Positions 34,393 through 42,278 of a stretch of 64,000 bases of DNA are shown in pieces. The stretch covers positions 1 through 64,000 of the forward strand of contig SFGA01000009.1 in the NCBI GenBank assembly GCA_004556705.1, read 5' to 3'. The stretch comes from Ruminococcus sp. Its GTDB lineage: Bacteria > Bacillota > Clostridia > Oscillospirales > Acutalibacteraceae. Numbering within the stretch: position 1 is the stretch's first letter; each line of letters begins with the position of its first letter. The notes below the pieces were generated by a model, which ran no database searches, was not told the DNA's origin, and saw nothing but the letters and a program-made list of their open reading frames with translations. Both the position numbers and the translations under genes were made by a program.

Positions 34393-35202
34393 ATGCATAC
34401 AAAAGAAGAGCTTTATGCCAATAAAATATTTTTCAATGCCGCATTGCCTCTTATCAAGGTAATTGCGCAGGATGTTCCGTCGCTTAAAAAGCAGTACGAA
34501 AAGGTGCACGCCGTTATTCAGGTCAGCGCACTTGATCCGGAGGCTGAAGGCGGAAAAATCGGAATGCATTATGTTATAAACGGACCTGATGATTGGCTTA
34601 TTCATCTTAATAAGGTTGATCCCAAGCCCCACGTTGAGCTTGAATTCAAGTCTGTTGAAGCAATGAACGCATTCTTTAAGGGCAAGATTTCGCCCGCTAC
34701 TCTCCCGAAAATGAGAGGTATCGCAAAGCATTTCGGCGCTTTCAAGGCGTTCTTGATGACGCTTCTTAAAATGTCGAGCGTGCTTTCTGCAACCACACCT
34801 CCCGAAAAGGAAGAGGATAAGCAGCTTATGGTTAAATGTATGTTCTATCTTCTTTCAAGCGGTATCAGCCAGCTTAACAAGATGGGACACGACGAAATTC
34901 ACAACTGGGCGCTCAAATCTCCCGACCGTGTTTATGCACTTGCAGTTGACGGTCATCCCGAGGTTTCGGCATTCATCAGAATTAAAGCCGGCAAGTCAAG
35001 AGCAGGCAGAGGCGAATACAAACGTGCAATGCCGTTCTTCACACTTCGCTTTGACACACTTGATGCAGCTCTCGGTACACTTCTCGGAATTGACGATATG
35101 CTCACGGCAGTTAAGCAGGGACATATCATCATGGACGGTGCTCCCGAGTTCGGCGGTCAGTTCGGCGGCTTTATGCTCGCTGTCGGCGACCTTGCAAAAT
35201 AA
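34393..35202 (+). CDS. SCP2-like protein (second, operon-terminal)
   Basis: 269 residues with the same two-part layout as the first SCP2-like gene. A first SCP2-type segment (VELEFKSVEAMNAFFKGKIS, about 80-100) is followed by helices. The second (about 190-265) has FFTLRFDTLDAALGTLLGID and an IMDGAPEFGGQ turn. No signal peptide. The pair brackets the aminotransferase-transketolase genes, so both may present the same hydrophobic substrate or product. A strong terminator follows. Ligand unknown. Confidence 0.7.
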   Translation: MHTKEELYANKIFFNAALPLIKVIAQDVPSLKKQYEKVHAVIQVSALDPEAEGGKIGMHYVINGPDDWLIHLNKVDPKPHVELEFKSVEAMNAFFKGKISPATLPKMRGIAKHFGAFKAFLMTLLKMSSVLSATTPPEKEEDKQLMVKCMFYLLSSGISQLNKMGHDEIHNWALKSPDRVYALAVDGHPEVSAFIRIKAGKSRAGRGEYKRAMPFFTLRFDTLDAALGTLLGIDDMLTAVKQGHIIMDGAPEFGGQFGGFMLAVGDLAK

Positions 35203-35216
35203 CTTATACCTACAAA

Positions 35217-35244
35217 AAGAACCTATCCGCAAGGATAGGTTCTT
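35217..35244 (+). terminator. Terminator of the SCP2-transketolase operon
   Basis: A 12-bp perfect stem AAGAACCTATCC / GGATAGGTTCTT with a stable GCAA tetraloop, followed by TTCTTG. Confidence 0.85.
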
Positions 35245-35356
35245 TTCTTGTCCTTAGTATTTTTCAAATCAAGCACATCGACCACATAACACTTTATGGC
35301 AAGTTAAATTTAATTTATTCTTTAATCAGTCACTGTGTTTAACAAACATATAAAAC

Positions 35357-35476
35357 TTACACCTTTGTTTTAAGTAGACTATCTGTGTCATCTTCATCGC
35401 TTGAATTGTTCAACGGATAGTTATTTAGCTCATAAAATGCTATTAGTTTACATTTGCCTTTGCAATTATTAATCAC
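35357..35476 (-). CDS. Possible 39-residue peptide, coupled to upstream gene
   Basis: A short frame beginning GTG that overlaps the stop of the 70-residue gene (GTGA) and ending in TAA. It encodes MINNCKGKCK... with an acidic serine/aspartate tail. There is no clear ribosome site, so translation would depend on coupling. It could equally be chance. Confidence 0.3.
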   Translation of the reverse strand: MINNCKGKCKLIAFYELNNYPLNNSSDEDDTDSLLKTKV

Positions 35477-35685
35477 TTCATTTTCAACTTGTTAATTATA
35501 AAATCTCTCAAGAAAGATAATGCAACAATAATTATTGGTATTGCGACCATAATTATTGTTATTTTTGAGCTACCAATCAATGAACATGCTTTAGCAAAAC
35601 TATATATTACTATTTCTGAAATGACTAATATTAAAATCAAACAAATAGTAGTGATTGTATAGAACCGTTTTTTATTCATATCCAT
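35473..35685 (-). CDS. Small two-helix membrane protein
   Basis: 70 residues with two hydrophobic helices (about 8-30 and 41-60) and a basic C-terminus (RDFIINKLKMK). It lies 20 bases downstream of a secreted protein with hydrophobic helices. Size, topology and position suit an immunity protein or a partner of that product. No family is recognised. Confidence 0.55.
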   Translation of the reverse strand: MDMNKKRFYTITTICLILILVISEIVIYSFAKACSLIGSSKITIIMVAIPIIIVALSFLRDFIINKLKMK

Positions 35686-35705
35686 CTGTGCCTCTATATA
35701 TTTAT

Positions 35706-36332
35706 TTAAAGGGTATATTTACTATATGGGCCATACACATCCCCAGTGCTCGGTCGAAATGTCCAATCTAAGCGCGCTTGTACAGAGCCATTATTTTGGA
35801 CATGAGTATAGCCAACACAGTCTACATAAGCGCCTGCGCATGCAGCAGCAACCACACTCAGAGCAGTCAGCCCAATTTTTGCAATAACGACAATTTTTCC
35901 AACATTAGGAATAACAGTGGCAATAACAGCAGCAAGGGCAGCGGCCGCAATTCCCTGAACCCATGTTATGCGCTTGGTAGTTGAATCATGTAATTTCCAA
36001 TAATTTTCAGATAACGGTGCTATAACATTTCTATTGCAAGAATTATTCAACGAAACGGCATTTTCAATTTGCGCTATAGGTTCATCATTTAAAAATACCG
36101 TTCCAGAAATTTGATTATAATAGAGAATATCTTCGGTATTTAAAGTTAAATTTATTATATGAGTAAATGTTTCTCCGTTAATAGTTTCATCTACATATTG
36201 ATAATCCATTCCGTCAATTTTTATTATATCCTTTTCAGCAGTATCAGACTTTCTACCTGCCGCCGCTGTACTAAAAGTACAAGTACTTATAATAATCAAA
36301 ACTAAAAATATACAAATTATTTTTTTCCTCAT
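35706..36332 (-). CDS. Secreted protein with hydrophobic helical core, bacteriocin-like
   Basis: 208 residues from the ATG that follows AAAGGAG; the longest frame starts 20 codons earlier without a ribosome site. A signal peptide (about 1-25) precedes a polar region. An Ala/Val/Ile-rich stretch at about 123-167 (ITWVQGIAAAALAAVIATVI) could form membrane-inserting helices. The C-terminal YVDCVGYTHVQ...WTFRP region is aromatic. The AT-rich composition differs from both flanks, which suggests acquisition. A pore-forming bacteriocin with the next gene as immunity is a guess from architecture. Confidence 0.55.
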   Translation of the reverse strand: MRKKIICIFLVLIIISTCTFSTAAAGRKSDTAEKDIIKIDGMDYQYVDETINGETFTHIINLTLNTEDILYYNQISGTVFLNDEPIAQIENAVSLNNSCNRNVIAPLSENYWKLHDSTTKRITWVQGIAAAALAAVIATVIPNVGKIVVIAKIGLTALSVVAAACAGAYVDCVGYTHVQNNGSVQARLDWTFRPSTGDVYGPYSKYTL

Positions 36333-36573
36333 TATAACTCTCCTTTTAAATTGTTTCCTTTTGATATATGTTTTTATTCTGAAAATGTGCAAATTTTTAA
36401 ATCACTTAAAAGTCATCTCCCCCTTTTCGACTTTCTGTTCTTATTAAAGTCTTTATTCCCCCCCTCTTGAAAATTTCATCATATCAGAGCATACCTCATC
36501 ATTTTGAATTTTATCATTAGTTAATTCTTATTCACGCACACTTTAATCCGTACGAATCACCCGTAATTATTCA

Positions 36574-37008
36574 TTATTCAATTTTCATCTTGCCCAAAGG
36601 GCTCTGCTCCTGCCAATCGGTTTTGACCTCGCCGTTATCCACGAACACAAACAGGCGGCTCTTAACCTGACCGACGGTCGCAAAGCTGTTTTCCGCTTCG
36701 TTGTACGCTCTTAAATCGGTCGTTATTTCGACCACCGACATATTCTTGCTGTCGCTCAACACCGTATATGTGCTGTACGCAGGTGCTTTTTCATCTGTCA
36801 TAAAGCCGTCAAGCTTTGCCTTGATTTCACTATTGAGCTTTTTCAGCTGTTCGTCGTCCGCACCGTGCAGCTTAACCGCCGTCAGCTTATAATCGGTTAC
36901 GTTCCACACAACCGCCTTTGAAAGCGAAGAATTGTTATAAGCCGTCAATGCAAGCACCGCTGCGAGCTGAATAAATATTATTACCGCAAAAATTTTTAAT
37001 TTTTTCAT
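36574..37008 (-). CDS. Membrane-anchored extracytoplasmic protein, unknown
   Basis: 144 residues with one N-terminal helix or uncleaved signal (about 5-23), then a soluble alpha/beta domain. No family recognised. Its start overlaps the stop of the upstream gene of similar design (ATGA), so the two form a unit. Confidence 0.65.
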   Translation of the reverse strand: MKKLKIFAVIIFIQLAAVLALTAYNNSSLSKAVVWNVTDYKLTAVKLHGADDEQLKKLNSEIKAKLDGFMTDEKAPAYSTYTVLSDSKNMSVVEITTDLRAYNEAENSFATVGQVKSRLFVFVDNGEVKTDWQEQSPLGKMKIE

Positions 37009-37469
37009 TTCGTTTCGCCTCCCGTTTCAACAACGGCAACATATGGCACTTCATCTGCTCCGAAGCTTATCCACACCTGCCATTTACTGTTGTTTTCAGC
37101 ACCCGAGAGGGTATAAGCAAAGTCGTTTGCCGACGAGCAAAGCTTTTCCGCTTTCATATCGGAGACAAAGCCGTTGCTTCTTACATACTGCTCGGAAATC
37201 CATTCCGTCTGCGACGAAAGAGTGTACTCGTTGACATATCTTGTGCCGTCTGCGTGGGTATTTCCGTAATCGTGCTCAAAAGCACTTTCGTAAAACTTCA
37301 ACGGAGCACCTATCATTTGACCGTTCTCCGAAATAGTGGAAATGCTCACGTTCTCATTGAGCTTCCATTTTCTCGGTGCAAGCTCAACAATTTGCAAAAT
37401 CAGCAATATCAATACCGCCGCCTGCATAAGCGCAAGCAAAACCCATAAGGTTCGTTTCTGTGTTTTCAT
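37005..37469 (-). CDS. Membrane-anchored extracytoplasmic protein, unknown
   Basis: 154 residues from the ATG after AAGGAGGG; longer in-frame starts lack a ribosome site and would run into the upstream gene. One N-terminal helix (about 7-28) precedes an external domain rich in aromatic residues. It is paired with the overlapping downstream gene, and the upstream gene also encodes a membrane protein. The role is unknown. Confidence 0.65.
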   Translation of the reverse strand: MKTQKRTLWVLLALMQAAVLILLILQIVELAPRKWKLNENVSISTISENGQMIGAPLKFYESAFEHDYGNTHADGTRYVNEYTLSSQTEWISEQYVRSNGFVSDMKAEKLCSSANDFAYTLSGAENNSKWQVWISFGADEVPYVAVVETGGETK

Positions 37470-37494
37470 AATACCCTCCTTTTTATAAATAAAA

Positions 37495-38070
37495 TCATTT
37501 TCCTGCGTCATACTGTCCTGCCGACATACATTCCGCTTTGTTTTCTTCAAGTTTAGTTAATGCATTTTCTCTGTAACGGTCAAATCTCTTTAATGTTTTT
37601 ATCATTTTCACAACATAGGCTGTTAGTATTGTGCTTGTTGAGAGGAATATCACCCTCGAAAATCCCAAAAATATTCCGCCTATATAAGCCGCCAATTTTC
37701 TTGAATTTCCGAACATCCACAAATCCTCAAGGCCAAAGAATTCCTTTGATATCACTCGCAAAAAAATCGCAACCGCAATCGCAATAACATACATTATGAC
37801 CATCGGTATCAGCTGCTTTGTCGTTTCCTTTTTCCTGTTTTGATAAGAGCGTTCGATATCGGAATACATTTTTATATATCCCGAGCGTGTCATTCTGATT
37901 TCCTTGTTAAGAAAGCTCATATCCTCATTATAAAGGTGAACAAGATAATCACGGTTCATTTGCTCGCCTTCGCTAAATGTATTCAGATTATTCTCAAACA
38001 TATTGATTTTTACTTCGCTTTTATTTTCATTTGCTGTATTTTCAGAGAGTATTTTATTATTTTCTTCCAT
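37495..38070 (-). CDS. Membrane protein with two helices, unknown
   Basis: 191 residues from the second ATG, which follows GGGAGG. A soluble, mostly helical N-terminal region (about 1-85) precedes two hydrophobic segments (about 87-106 and 125-150) and a basic C-terminal helix. It leads a three-gene unit of membrane-associated proteins. No family recognised. Confidence 0.65.
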   Translation of the reverse strand: MEENNKILSENTANENKSEVKINMFENNLNTFSEGEQMNRDYLVHLYNEDMSFLNKEIRMTRSGYIKMYSDIERSYQNRKKETTKQLIPMVIMYVIAIAVAIFLRVISKEFFGLEDLWMFGNSRKLAAYIGGIFLGFSRVIFLSTSTILTAYVVKMIKTLKRFDRYRENALTKLEENKAECMSAGQYDAGK

Positions 38071-38148
38071 ATCAAGCCCTCCCATTTCAATATACCTTTA
38101 ATTATTCAAAATGTCAAGCGAAATGCCGTTGTATTAGATAGTAAAAAA

Positions 38149-38170
38149 GCACTGATATATTTATCAGTGC
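38149..38170 (-). terminator. Terminator after the gltX-glnS unit
   Basis: GCACTGATA / TATCAGTGC hairpin with T-rich minus-strand tail (complement of AAAAAA at 38143-38148). Confidence 0.75.
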
Positions 38171-38191
38171 CTTTTAATAAAAACTTGTCAA

Positions 38192-38866
38192 TTATTTATT
38201 TGCTTTTGACTTTTCGCCTGCATTGATAATCAGGTTTGCGCCCGAAAGCACAATCAAGCCTATGAAAATCACAAGCATTATTACCCATGCGGTGCTTAAA
38301 TTGAAGGTCGATACGCTTGCAACAAACGGTAGAAGCGTTTTCATAAGTGCCGACTCAAAGAAATCGCCGAGGTTGACTGTTCCGCTTACAATCGGAGCCG
38401 AAACATAACGGAACGAAATAAACATAGCAATAGTCGATACAAGACCCGCAACCGAAATACCGAAATGAATTTTTGTGTTGTTCGAAGCGATAACCGATAC
38501 AAATACCGCAAGTGCAATCACGATTGTCAACGCAAAGAAAACGGTGGTTACTATCAGCGGCGTTTTAATGTCCGAAAGATTGGTTAAAAGGTTGGTTAAG
38601 CTCGTTTTGTTCTCCGAGGACTCCTGTATAAGCGGCAATATCTTCTTGACAAACATATTTATACCGAGATAGCCGTATGTAGAGCCGTCGTCGTTCTCAC
38701 TGCCCGAATACTGTGCAAGAAGCTTGAACACGGGAGACTCTATAACATAATAAATAAGGTCGGCGAAATATGCCGCTATCGGCACGCTGATTGCCGCCAA
38801 AGCCATCACTACTCTACAGCCGATATCATAACCCGTAGCCTTAACCTTTGCTTTTTTTGCGCTCAT
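38192..38866 (-). CDS. Four-helix membrane protein, unknown
   Basis: 224 residues from the ATG after AAAGGAG. Four hydrophobic segments and one extracytoplasmic loop (about 45-95). The pattern is roughly that of a small polytopic protein with no recognised family. It follows glnS by 14 bases on the same strand and ends at a terminator, so it belongs to the gltX-glnS transcript. Confidence 0.7.
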   Translation of the reverse strand: MSAKKAKVKATGYDIGCRVVMALAAISVPIAAYFADLIYYVIESPVFKLLAQYSGSENDDGSTYGYLGINMFVKKILPLIQESSENKTSLTNLLTNLSDIKTPLIVTTVFFALTIVIALAVFVSVIASNNTKIHFGISVAGLVSTIAMFISFRYVSAPIVSGTVNLGDFFESALMKTLLPFVASVSTFNLSTAWVIMLVIFIGLIVLSGANLIINAGEKSKANK

Positions 38867-38880
38867 AATACATTTCTCCT

Positions 38881-40539
38881 TTATTTGCCCCACGAAGAAT
38901 TAAGGGCAACTGTCAAGTTGAATATCTTATTATCCTTTTCAGAATTCTTATCCACACAGAAATAACCCTTACGCATAAACTGGAACACATCGCCTGCTTT
39001 TGCATTTTCAAGGCTGCCCTCGATAACGCAATCTTTAAGAACGATAAGTGAATCAGGGTTAAGGTTTTGCTTGAAATCGCCGTTTGTCTCGTCAGACGGA
39101 TTCGGAACATTGAAAAGTCGGTCATACATATTGACAGTTGCTTTGAAGCAATCATCACGGCTTACCCAATGTATTGTGCCCTTGACCTTTCTGCCGTCGG
39201 GTGACTCTCCGCCCTTTGACTCGGGATCATAAGTGCAGTAAATTCTAACAGGATTGCCCTGCTCATCAGTCTCAAAGCGTGTGCACTTTACAAAATATGC
39301 ACTCTTGAGTCTAACCTCATTGTCGGGATAAAGACGGAAATACTTTTTAACAGGCTCTGCCATAAAGTCGTCTCTCTCAATGAAAAGGTGCTTTGAGAAT
39401 TTAACCGTTCTTGTGCCCATTTCGGGGTGGTCGGGATGAACGGGAATTTCAATATCCTCGGTCTGCCCGTCGGGATAATTTTCAACGATAAGCTCAATCG
39501 GGTCAAGGACTGCCATTGCTCTCGGTGCGGTTGAGTTCAACGCATCACGAACGCAAGCCTCCAAAAGTCCCATATCAACAACCGAATAAGCCTTTGAAAC
39601 GCCTATCTTGTCGCAAAAATCACGGATAGCAGACGCAGGATAGCCACGTCTCCTCATACCGCTGAGCGTAACCATTCTCGGGTCGTCCCAGCCGTCAACA
39701 ATCCCCTCGTTTACAAGCGCAAGGCATTTTCTCTTACTTGTAAGGCAATAATTGAGGTTAAGTCTTGCAAACTCAATCTGCCTCGGGGGCTGCTCTATTT
39801 CGCACGCTTTAAGGAACCAATCATAAAGCGGTCTGTGGTTTTCAAATTCAAGCGAGCAAAGAGAATGTGTAACGCCCTCTTTTGCGTCCGAAAGCGGATG
39901 AGCGAAGTCGTACATAGGATAAACGCACCACTTGTCGCCCGTCTGATGATGAGAAATGTGCGCTATTCTGTAAATAACGGGGTCTCTCATATTTATATTC
40001 GGAGAAGCCATATCGATTTTAGCTCTCAAAACTCTTTCGCCGTTTTCGAATTCGCCGTCGGTCATTCTCTTGAACAAATCAAGGTTTTCTTCAACGCTTC
40101 TGTCTCTGTAAGGGCTGTTTTTGCCCGCTTCGGTAAGCGTTCCTCTGTATTCTCTGATTTCGTCTGCGCTCAAATCGTCAACATAAGCAAGTCCCTTGTT
40201 GATAAGCTTTATCGCACATTCATAAATAAAATCAAAATAGCTTGAAGCGAAAAGACACTTGTTCCACTTGAAGCCGAGCCACTCAATATCCTCTTTGATA
40301 GCGTCAACATACTCCATATCCTCTTTCGACGGGTTAGTGTCGTCAAGACGGAGATTGCAAACGCCGTTATACTTTTCACTTGTGCCGAAGTTTATGCAAA
40401 TAGCTTTTGCGTGACCAATATGCAAATAACCGTTAGGCTCAGGCGGAAAACGGGTTTGGACATGGTCATACACGCCTTCTTTAAGATCCTCGTCGATGAA
40501 ATCGTGTATAAAGTTTGAAGCTTTGATTTCTTCCATCAT
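38881..40539 (-). CDS. glnS: Glutaminyl-tRNA synthetase
   Basis: 552 residues, class I. PPEPNGYLHIGHAKA carries the HIGH motif, RLDDTNPSKE is the GlnRS signature, and LTSKRK takes the KMSKS place. Two C-terminal beta-barrel anticodon domains follow. It attaches glutamine directly to tRNA-Gln. Many Firmicutes lack this enzyme and use amidotransferase GatCAB. Two adjacent ATG codons are possible; the first overlaps the gltX stop (ATGA), and the second has better spacing from AAGGAGG. Confidence 0.96.
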   Translation of the reverse strand: MMEEIKASNFIHDFIDEDLKEGVYDHVQTRFPPEPNGYLHIGHAKAICINFGTSEKYNGVCNLRLDDTNPSKEDMEYVDAIKEDIEWLGFKWNKCLFASSYFDFIYECAIKLINKGLAYVDDLSADEIREYRGTLTEAGKNSPYRDRSVEENLDLFKRMTDGEFENGERVLRAKIDMASPNINMRDPVIYRIAHISHHQTGDKWCVYPMYDFAHPLSDAKEGVTHSLCSLEFENHRPLYDWFLKACEIEQPPRQIEFARLNLNYCLTSKRKCLALVNEGIVDGWDDPRMVTLSGMRRRGYPASAIRDFCDKIGVSKAYSVVDMGLLEACVRDALNSTAPRAMAVLDPIELIVENYPDGQTEDIEIPVHPDHPEMGTRTVKFSKHLFIERDDFMAEPVKKYFRLYPDNEVRLKSAYFVKCTRFETDEQGNPVRIYCTYDPESKGGESPDGRKVKGTIHWVSRDDCFKATVNMYDRLFNVPNPSDETNGDFKQNLNPDSLIVLKDCVIEGSLENAKAGDVFQFMRKGYFCVDKNSEKDNKIFNLTVALNSSWGK

Positions 40540-42209
40540 TTTTCCTCCTTAAACTTCTTTTCGGCTTTTTCAAGTCTTGCCGCAACCTCATCCGCACCTA
40601 AAACGGCGATTATCGAATGAAGGTCGGGCGTATTTGTTCTGCCCGTAAGAGCTATTCTTATCACAGTTGAAACATCGCCGACATGACCCTTATAGCTGTC
40701 GGGATTTTGCTTGTATTCCTTAACGTTCGGAGTAAAGCCAAGCGGCTCGCACATTGCTTTTATCTTGTCAAACCACACCTGCTTATCGTCCGTAACATCA
40801 AATATCTTTTTATATTCCGAAGCTATTGCCGCCGCATCCTCGGGAGCAATATTTTCGGGGAGAGTATAATTTTCTTTGTAGGTTTCGTTATAAAAATAGC
40901 TTACATATTCCAAAACCTCGGACCACTTTGCAATATCCTTTCTCGGCTTCGTGTTTTCACGGTCGATATTGAGTATCGCAACAGCCTTTTGTTTATCTGC
41001 GTCAAAGAGCCTGTAAAGCGTTTCGTCGTAAGTCTTTGCCCAATTAAATGCATAATCAAAAACAGTTTGTGCCTTCATTTTTGAAATTGCGTTCTTGCTG
41101 ACATCTGCCAACTTAACCAGGTCAAAAAGGCAGCCGCTCGGACTCATCTTTTTAAGATTGAACGGGAAATTAAGAGCGTTTTCAGTCGGGTTTGCCCTTC
41201 TCCAATCCTCGAAATTCGAGTTGAGAAGTCCCAAAAGATAGTCTATAAGTCCCTCGCTCGGATAGCCCTGCTCTATAAAGTAGCTGACAGCCGCTTCGGG
41301 GTCCTTACGCTTTGAAAACTTACGCTTTGTGCCGTCAACCTCGTCAATTTTCATTACCTGCGGTGTATGCGCATACTTAGGAAGCTTAAAGCCGCAAGCC
41401 TTGAAAAGTGCTATGTGCTTCGGAGTTGAGGAAATCCATTCCTCGCCTCTGATAACGTGAGTCGTTCTCATAAAATGGTCGTCGCAAACGTGTGCAAAAT
41501 GATAGGTCGGAATACCGTCGCTCTTTAAGAGTACCTCGTCAATAACGTTTTCGGGCATCTCGATTTTTCCTCTGACAATATCGTCAAAGTAAACCCGTCT
41601 GTTTTCATCCCCGTCGGAACGGAAACGCAAAACATATTTTTCGCCGTTTTTGATTTTTTTCTCAATCTGCTCGTATGTAAGCTCACGGCACTTTGCCCAT
41701 TTTCCGTAATATCCGGCAAAAGCCGCACCCTCCTTTTCCTGCCTGTCACGAAGGTCATTAAGTTCCTCCGCCGTGCAGAAGCAAGGATATGCTTTGCCCT
41801 CTTTTACAAGCTGCTTTGCAACAGTTTGATAAATCTCAACTCTCTTTGACTGCGTATACGGACCGTACTCGCCCTTTTCGGTATCCTTGCCCGTAACGCC
41901 CTCGTCAAACTCAAGTCCGAACGACGAAAAGCCGTCAAGTATAGCGTCAACGCCGTCGCCGACCTCACGCTTTTTGTCGGTGTCCTCAATTCTGAGCATT
42001 GAAACACCACCCGTCGCCTGCGCCGTAAGAATATCGGTAAGTGCGCCGAACAATCCGCCTATGTGCAAATAACCTGTGGGGCTCGGTGCAAACCTTGTTA
42101 CCCTTGCGCCCTCTTTAAGATTTCTCTGCGGATATTTTTCCTCGTAATATTCGGGAGTTTTATCTATGTGCGGAAAAAGAAGCTCCGCAAGTTTCTCAAA
42201 TTCAGTCAA
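40536..42209 (-). CDS. gltX: Glutamyl-tRNA synthetase
   Basis: A long form of about 557 residues, class I, with APSPTGYLHIGGLFGAL, RIEDTDKK and a KMSKS equivalent KRKFSKRKDPEA. It belongs to the Clostridium-type long GluRS group. Start is uncertain: ATG 42224 has no ribosome site, whereas TTG 42209 follows GGGGTG, so I use the TTG. It overlaps glnS, making a Glu/Gln charging operon. With GlnRS present this enzyme may be discriminating, which is not shown by the sequence alone. Confidence 0.93.
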   Translation of the reverse strand: MTEFEKLAELLFPHIDKTPEYYEEKYPQRNLKEGARVTRFAPSPTGYLHIGGLFGALTDILTAQATGGVSMLRIEDTDKKREVGDGVDAILDGFSSFGLEFDEGVTGKDTEKGEYGPYTQSKRVEIYQTVAKQLVKEGKAYPCFCTAEELNDLRDRQEKEGAAFAGYYGKWAKCRELTYEQIEKKIKNGEKYVLRFRSDGDENRRVYFDDIVRGKIEMPENVIDEVLLKSDGIPTYHFAHVCDDHFMRTTHVIRGEEWISSTPKHIALFKACGFKLPKYAHTPQVMKIDEVDGTKRKFSKRKDPEAAVSYFIEQGYPSEGLIDYLLGLLNSNFEDWRRANPTENALNFPFNLKKMSPSGCLFDLVKLADVSKNAISKMKAQTVFDYAFNWAKTYDETLYRLFDADKQKAVAILNIDRENTKPRKDIAKWSEVLEYVSYFYNETYKENYTLPENIAPEDAAAIASEYKKIFDVTDDKQVWFDKIKAMCEPLGFTPNVKEYKQNPDSYKGHVGDVSTVIRIALTGRTNTPDLHSIIAVLGADEVAARLEKAEKKFKEEK

Positions 42210-42245
42210 AATGACACCCCACATTAAACAATTTATAACTTAAAA

Positions 42246-42271
42246 CGGAGTCTTCCGTACAGAAGGCTCCG
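42246..42271 (-). terminator. Terminator after murA
   Basis: CGGAGTCTTC / GAAGGCTCCG stem with TTTTAA following on the minus strand. Confidence 0.75.
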
Positions 42272-42278
42272 ATTTTTC

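Noticed and set aside
36393..36573. Tiny minus-strand ORF of about 22 codons (MMKFSRGGNK-like) upstream of the bacteriocin-like gene.
   Set aside because: Short and basic, without a well-placed ribosome site. It cannot be told from chance.
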